Assembly: GCA_946644025.1 (NCBI GenBank)
Contig: CAMPCG010000134.1
Span: forward strand, 1 to 7,664
Source: an uncultured Prevotellaceae bacterium
GTDB taxonomy: Bacteria; Bacteroidota; Bacteroidia; Bacteroidales; Bacteroidaceae
DNA length: 7,664 bases
Reading direction: 5' to 3'
A model generated the notes under the pieces. The model was not told the DNA's origin and searched no databases. It saw nothing but the letters and a program-made list of their open reading frames with translations. The translations under genes and the position numbers were made by a program. This document shows, piece after piece, positions 6,277-7,664 of this stretch. Positions within the stretch are counted from its first letter, which is position 1; every line of letters begins with the position of its first letter.

Positions 6277-6975
6277 ATGAATCGACTTCCCCCTATACTC
6301 CAGGTAGGCCAGGTGCTTATCTCGTCGGACATTCTTACCGAGGAGTTCTGCTGCGACCTCAGCGTGTGTCGCGGTGCTTGCTGCGTGGAGGGCGACGCCG
6401 GCGCTCCTGTGACGCTCGACGAGGTGGCCCTGCTCGAGGAGCGCCTCGACGCCGTGTGGCCCGAGCTCAGCGCCGGGGCGCAGGCCGTCATCGACCGCCA
6501 GGGCGTGGTCTACACCGACCGCGACGGCGACCTCGTGACGAGCATCGTGGGCGGCAAGGACTGCGTCTTCACCTGCTACGCCGACCTGGAGGTGGACGGC
6601 CAGGAGAGGGTCAGCGACTGCTGCCTCTGCGCCCTGGAGAAGGTGTGCCGACAGCAGGGCGCAACAGGCGAGGCGCAGGACGCCCAACCCTCACCCCCCA
6701 CTTCTCACCCCTCACCCCTCACCCCCCACCCCTGGACGAAGCCCATCAGCTGCGCCCTCTACCCCATCCGCGAGAAGGCCTTCGCCGACGGCACCACGGG
6801 GCTGAACTACCACCGATGGGCCATCTGCCAGTGTGGCCGCGACAAGGGTCGGCAGCTGCACCTGCCCCTCTACCGATTCCTGGAGGGGCCGCTCACCAGG
6901 CGCTTCGGACGGCAGTGGTACGACGAGCTGTGCCAGGTGGCGGCTCAGTTAGCGGCAGAGGGACTCCTGAAGTAG
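6277..6975 (+). CDS. DUF3109 family cysteine-rich protein (putative metal-binding)
   Basis: Protein of 232 residues without a signal peptide, so probably cytoplasmic. It matches the DUF3109 family, proposed to bind zinc or an iron-sulfur centre through conserved cysteines and related to YkgJ-type proteins; no reaction is established. Motifs in order: FCCDLSVCRGACCVEGDAGAP (24-44), LVTSIVGGKDCVFTCY (86-101), CCLCALEKVC (115-124), KPISCALYPIRE (155-166), NYHRWAICQCG (177-187) and the C-terminal FLEGPLTRRFGRQWYDELC (201-219). Residues about 126-152 are a Pro/Ser/Thr/His-rich low-complexity insertion, exactly where the homologues I recall have a short loop between the Cys-rich helix and KPxSC; part of it is encoded by 7-bp DNA repeats. 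I prefer the ATG at 6277 over the one at 6241 because a -7 promoter box lies between them and family members begin close to this point. It is transcribed divergently from the permease cluster, alone as far as can be seen. Confidence 0.9.
   Translation: MNRLPPILQVGQVLISSDILTEEFCCDLSVCRGACCVEGDAGAPVTLDEVALLEERLDAVWPELSAGAQAVIDRQGVVYTDRDGDLVTSIVGGKDCVFTCYADLEVDGQERVSDCCLCALEKVCRQQGATGEAQDAQPSPPTSHPSPLTPHPWTKPISCALYPIREKAFADGTTGLNYHRWAICQCGRDKGRQLHLPLYRFLEGPLTRRFGRQWYDELCQVAAQLAAEGLLK
6691..6732 (+). repeat. Tandem 7-bp repeats (TCACCCC) inside the DUF3109 coding region
   Basis: Six consecutive 7-bp units: TCACCCC, CCACTTC, TCACCCC, TCACCCC, TCACCCC, CCACCCC. The total of 42 bp is a multiple of three and encodes two heptapeptides, SPPTSHP and SPLTPHP, which interrupt a conserved loop of the protein. 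Adding or losing one unit would change the reading frame; adding or losing three would not. The repetitive C-rich composition is a plausible slippage substrate. Confidence 0.9.
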
Positions 6976-6995
6976 CAAAAACCGTTTTGCGGAAA

Positions 6996-7079
6996 TCTAC
7001 AAACGTCGACGACGTTTGTATAAACGCCGTCGACGTTTCTACAAACTACGACGGCGTTTGTACAAACTACGCCGACGTT
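6996..7079. repeat. Array of four tandem 21-bp palindromic units
   Basis: Units are 6996-7016, 7017-7037, 7038-7058 and 7059-7079, with shared core AAAC-nnCG-nCGnCGTT. Unit 1 contains a perfect dyad: arms TACAAACGTCG and CGACGTTTGTA (6998-7008 and 7010-7020) around a single A. Units 2-4 are less perfect dyads. A second register of dyads spans the unit junctions, for example the perfect palindrome GTTTGTACAAAC at 7056-7067. The array begins 20 bp after the DUF3109 stop codon and probably lies in its 3' untranslated region. As RNA it could fold into alternative chains of hairpins. There are no unique spacers. Function is unknown. Confidence 0.88.
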
Positions 7080-7138
7080 TGCAGATCGCAACTAACCTTC
7101 TCCTATTTAATATACGGGCAAAGGCAACCTTTCAACGG

Positions 7139-7175
7139 AGCCCCCGAGGCCCCCCCTTCGGCCCCCGAGGGGGCT
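7139..7175 (+). terminator. Strong GC-rich hairpin, possible terminator for the DUF3109 transcript
   Basis: The arms AGCCCCC (7139-7145) and GGGGGCT (7169-7175) pair perfectly. A tandem G·A mismatch and two more G-C pairs sit inside, closing a C-rich loop. The run TTTT begins 7 nt after the stem (7183-7186), which is a little far for a classical intrinsic terminator, so the call is tentative. The same T run forms TAGTTTTG, a match to the -7 promoter consensus. Confidence 0.45.
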
Positions 7176-7280
7176 ACTATAGTTTTGCGGGAGGAAAGGC
7201 GGGGTCGGTATGTAGGGGCCTCATTGGAGGCACAAACGCAACACAATTTTGCTTAAGTTTGTAAAAATGTGGAGAAAAGA

Positions 7281-7312
7281 TTTGCGGGAATAAAAAAAAG
7301 TACGTACCTTTG
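7281..7312 (+). promoter_or_regulatory. Bacteroidetes-type promoter of the L31 gene
   Basis: The -33 element TTTG (7281-7284) and -7 box TACCTTTG (7305-7312, followed by CA) are separated by 20 bp, a full match to the Bacteroidetes consensus. An A-tract lies between them (7292-7299). The expected start near 7319 gives a leader of about 35 nt, AT-rich and without a Shine-Dalgarno, ending at the ATG at 7354. Confidence 0.88.
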
Positions 7313-7353
7313 CAGCCCGATTGTATCTATAAACCAATTTATTAACAGACAAA

Positions 7354-7608
7354 ATGAAAAAAGGAATTCATCCCGACAACTATCGCCCCGTCGTGTTCCG
7401 TGACATGTCCAACGGCGATATGTTCCTTACGAAGTCCACTGCAAAGAGCAACGACACCGTGGAATTCGAAGGTGAGACGTACCCAGTGATCAAAGTAGAA
7501 ATCTCTAGCAGCTCGCACCCGTTCTACACCGGTAAGAGCAAGCTCGTGGACACCGCCGGACGTGTCGACAAGTTCATGAGCCGCTACGGTAAGGCTGCTA
7601 AGAAGTAA
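7354..7608 (+). CDS. rpmE2: 50S ribosomal protein L31, type B
   Basis: Small protein (84 residues) of the large ribosomal subunit, part of an intersubunit bridge. The start [22 protein letters not shown], the central [28 protein letters not shown] and the basic C-terminus are diagnostic of L31. There are no cysteines at all, so it is the type B, zinc-independent form. In organisms with both forms, type B genes are often Zur-controlled; in Bacteroidetes type B is commonly the housekeeping copy, and I see no clear Zur site here. It has its own strong promoter and no partner gene in the window. The 56 bp after the stop contain no further gene and no convincing terminator; ACATACC (7611-7617) and GGTGTGT (7642-7648) could pair, with one wobble, around a long loop. 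Confidence 0.96.
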   Translation: MKKGIHPDNYRPVVFRDMSNGDMFLTKSTAKSNDTVEFEGETYPVIKVEISSSSHPFYTGKSKLVDTAGRVDKFMSRYGKAAKK

Positions 7609-7664
7609 CCACATACCACAGAGAAGACTTATGACTCGAAAGGTGTGTACGGGGTAGTTGCATA

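Larger units (their letters stand above)
6976..7353. other. 378-bp gene-free region between DUF3109 and L31 genes
   Basis: I see no credible protein gene here. Open frames crossing it are continuations of out-of-frame reading from the DUF3109 gene. In order it holds: a weak inverted repeat GCAAAA/TTTTGC starting at the last base of the DUF3109 stop codon (6975-6990); four tandem 21-bp palindromic units (6996-7079); a strong GC-rich hairpin (7139-7175) followed by TAGTTTTG (7180-7187), which could be read either as the T-rich end of a terminator or as a -7 box; a small hairpin GCCTC/GAGGC (7218-7231); an interrupted inverted repeat with outer arms ACAAAC/GTTTGT (7232-7262); and the L31 promoter (7281-7312) with an AT-rich leader. 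The base composition is visibly more AT-rich than the genes at its right end. Confidence 0.7.

Noticed and set aside
6996..7079. CRISPR array
   Set aside because: The units are contiguous with no spacers between them, the repeat is only 21 bp, and no cas gene is present.
7188..7206. Possible two-layer G-quadruplex (runs GGG, GG, GG, GGGG)
   Set aside because: Short two-G runs are common in GC-rich DNA and there is no other support.
6261..7256. 331-codon open frame overlapping the DUF3109 gene and running through the palindrome array
   Set aside because: The overlapping frame matches DUF3109 throughout. This frame gives an Arg/Pro/Gly-rich sequence typical of out-of-frame reading. I kept it only as a possible consequence of tract-length change.
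7016..7264. 82-codon open frame starting inside the palindrome array
   Set aside because: The Arg-rich start is the repeat read in another frame; there is no promoter or family similarity, and it runs through the GC-rich hairpin.
7611..7648. Possible terminator hairpin after L31 (ACATACC with GGTGTGT)
   Set aside because: The stem is weak, the loop is 24 nt and no T-run follows; the window ends too soon to judge.

Overview
This window is from a member of the Bacteroidetes, most likely a GC-rich Prevotellaceae-type Bacteroidales. Three kinds of evidence point there. The promoters have the Bacteroidetes form (a TAnnTTTG -7 box, two of them with a TTG or TTTG -33 element 19-20 bp upstream). Start codons lack strong Shine-Dalgarno sequences. 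The protein families (MeaB starting MEHPEN, DUF1573, secreted endonuclease I with dockerin-type tails, DUF3109, type B L31) are typical of the group.

Left part, 1-6109, minus strand: five genes in one direction with gaps of 40 bp or less, read from right to left. They are a MacB-type ABC permease, two tandem paralogous secreted endonuclease I proteins with dockerin-like tails, an exported DUF1573 protein, and the N-terminal half of the GTPase MeaB, which is cut by the window edge. The permease stop and the first nuclease start overlap (ATGAATAA). The only promoter I can recognise for the set is at 6151-6180. Four of the five products are exported or in the membrane. The core of the operon therefore looks like a cell-envelope or extracellular nuclease unit, with a metabolic GTPase gene at its distal end.

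Right part, 6110-7664, plus strand: a divergent promoter region, then a DUF3109 cysteine-rich putative metal-binding protein whose probable promoter lies almost on its start codon. This gene carries a tandem 7-bp repeat tract inside its reading frame. A 378-bp gene-free gap follows. It holds four tandem 21-bp palindromic units, a strong GC-rich hairpin and a textbook Bacteroidetes promoter. The promoter drives the type B ribosomal protein L31 gene.

The observations most worth following are the 21-bp palindrome array downstream of DUF3109, the 7-bp tract inside DUF3109 (a length change there would shift the frame), and the translationally linked permease and nuclease genes with no ATPase gene in view. 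I did not find a complete, clearly novel defence or mobile system. No tRNA, rRNA, insertion sequence or CRISPR array is visible.
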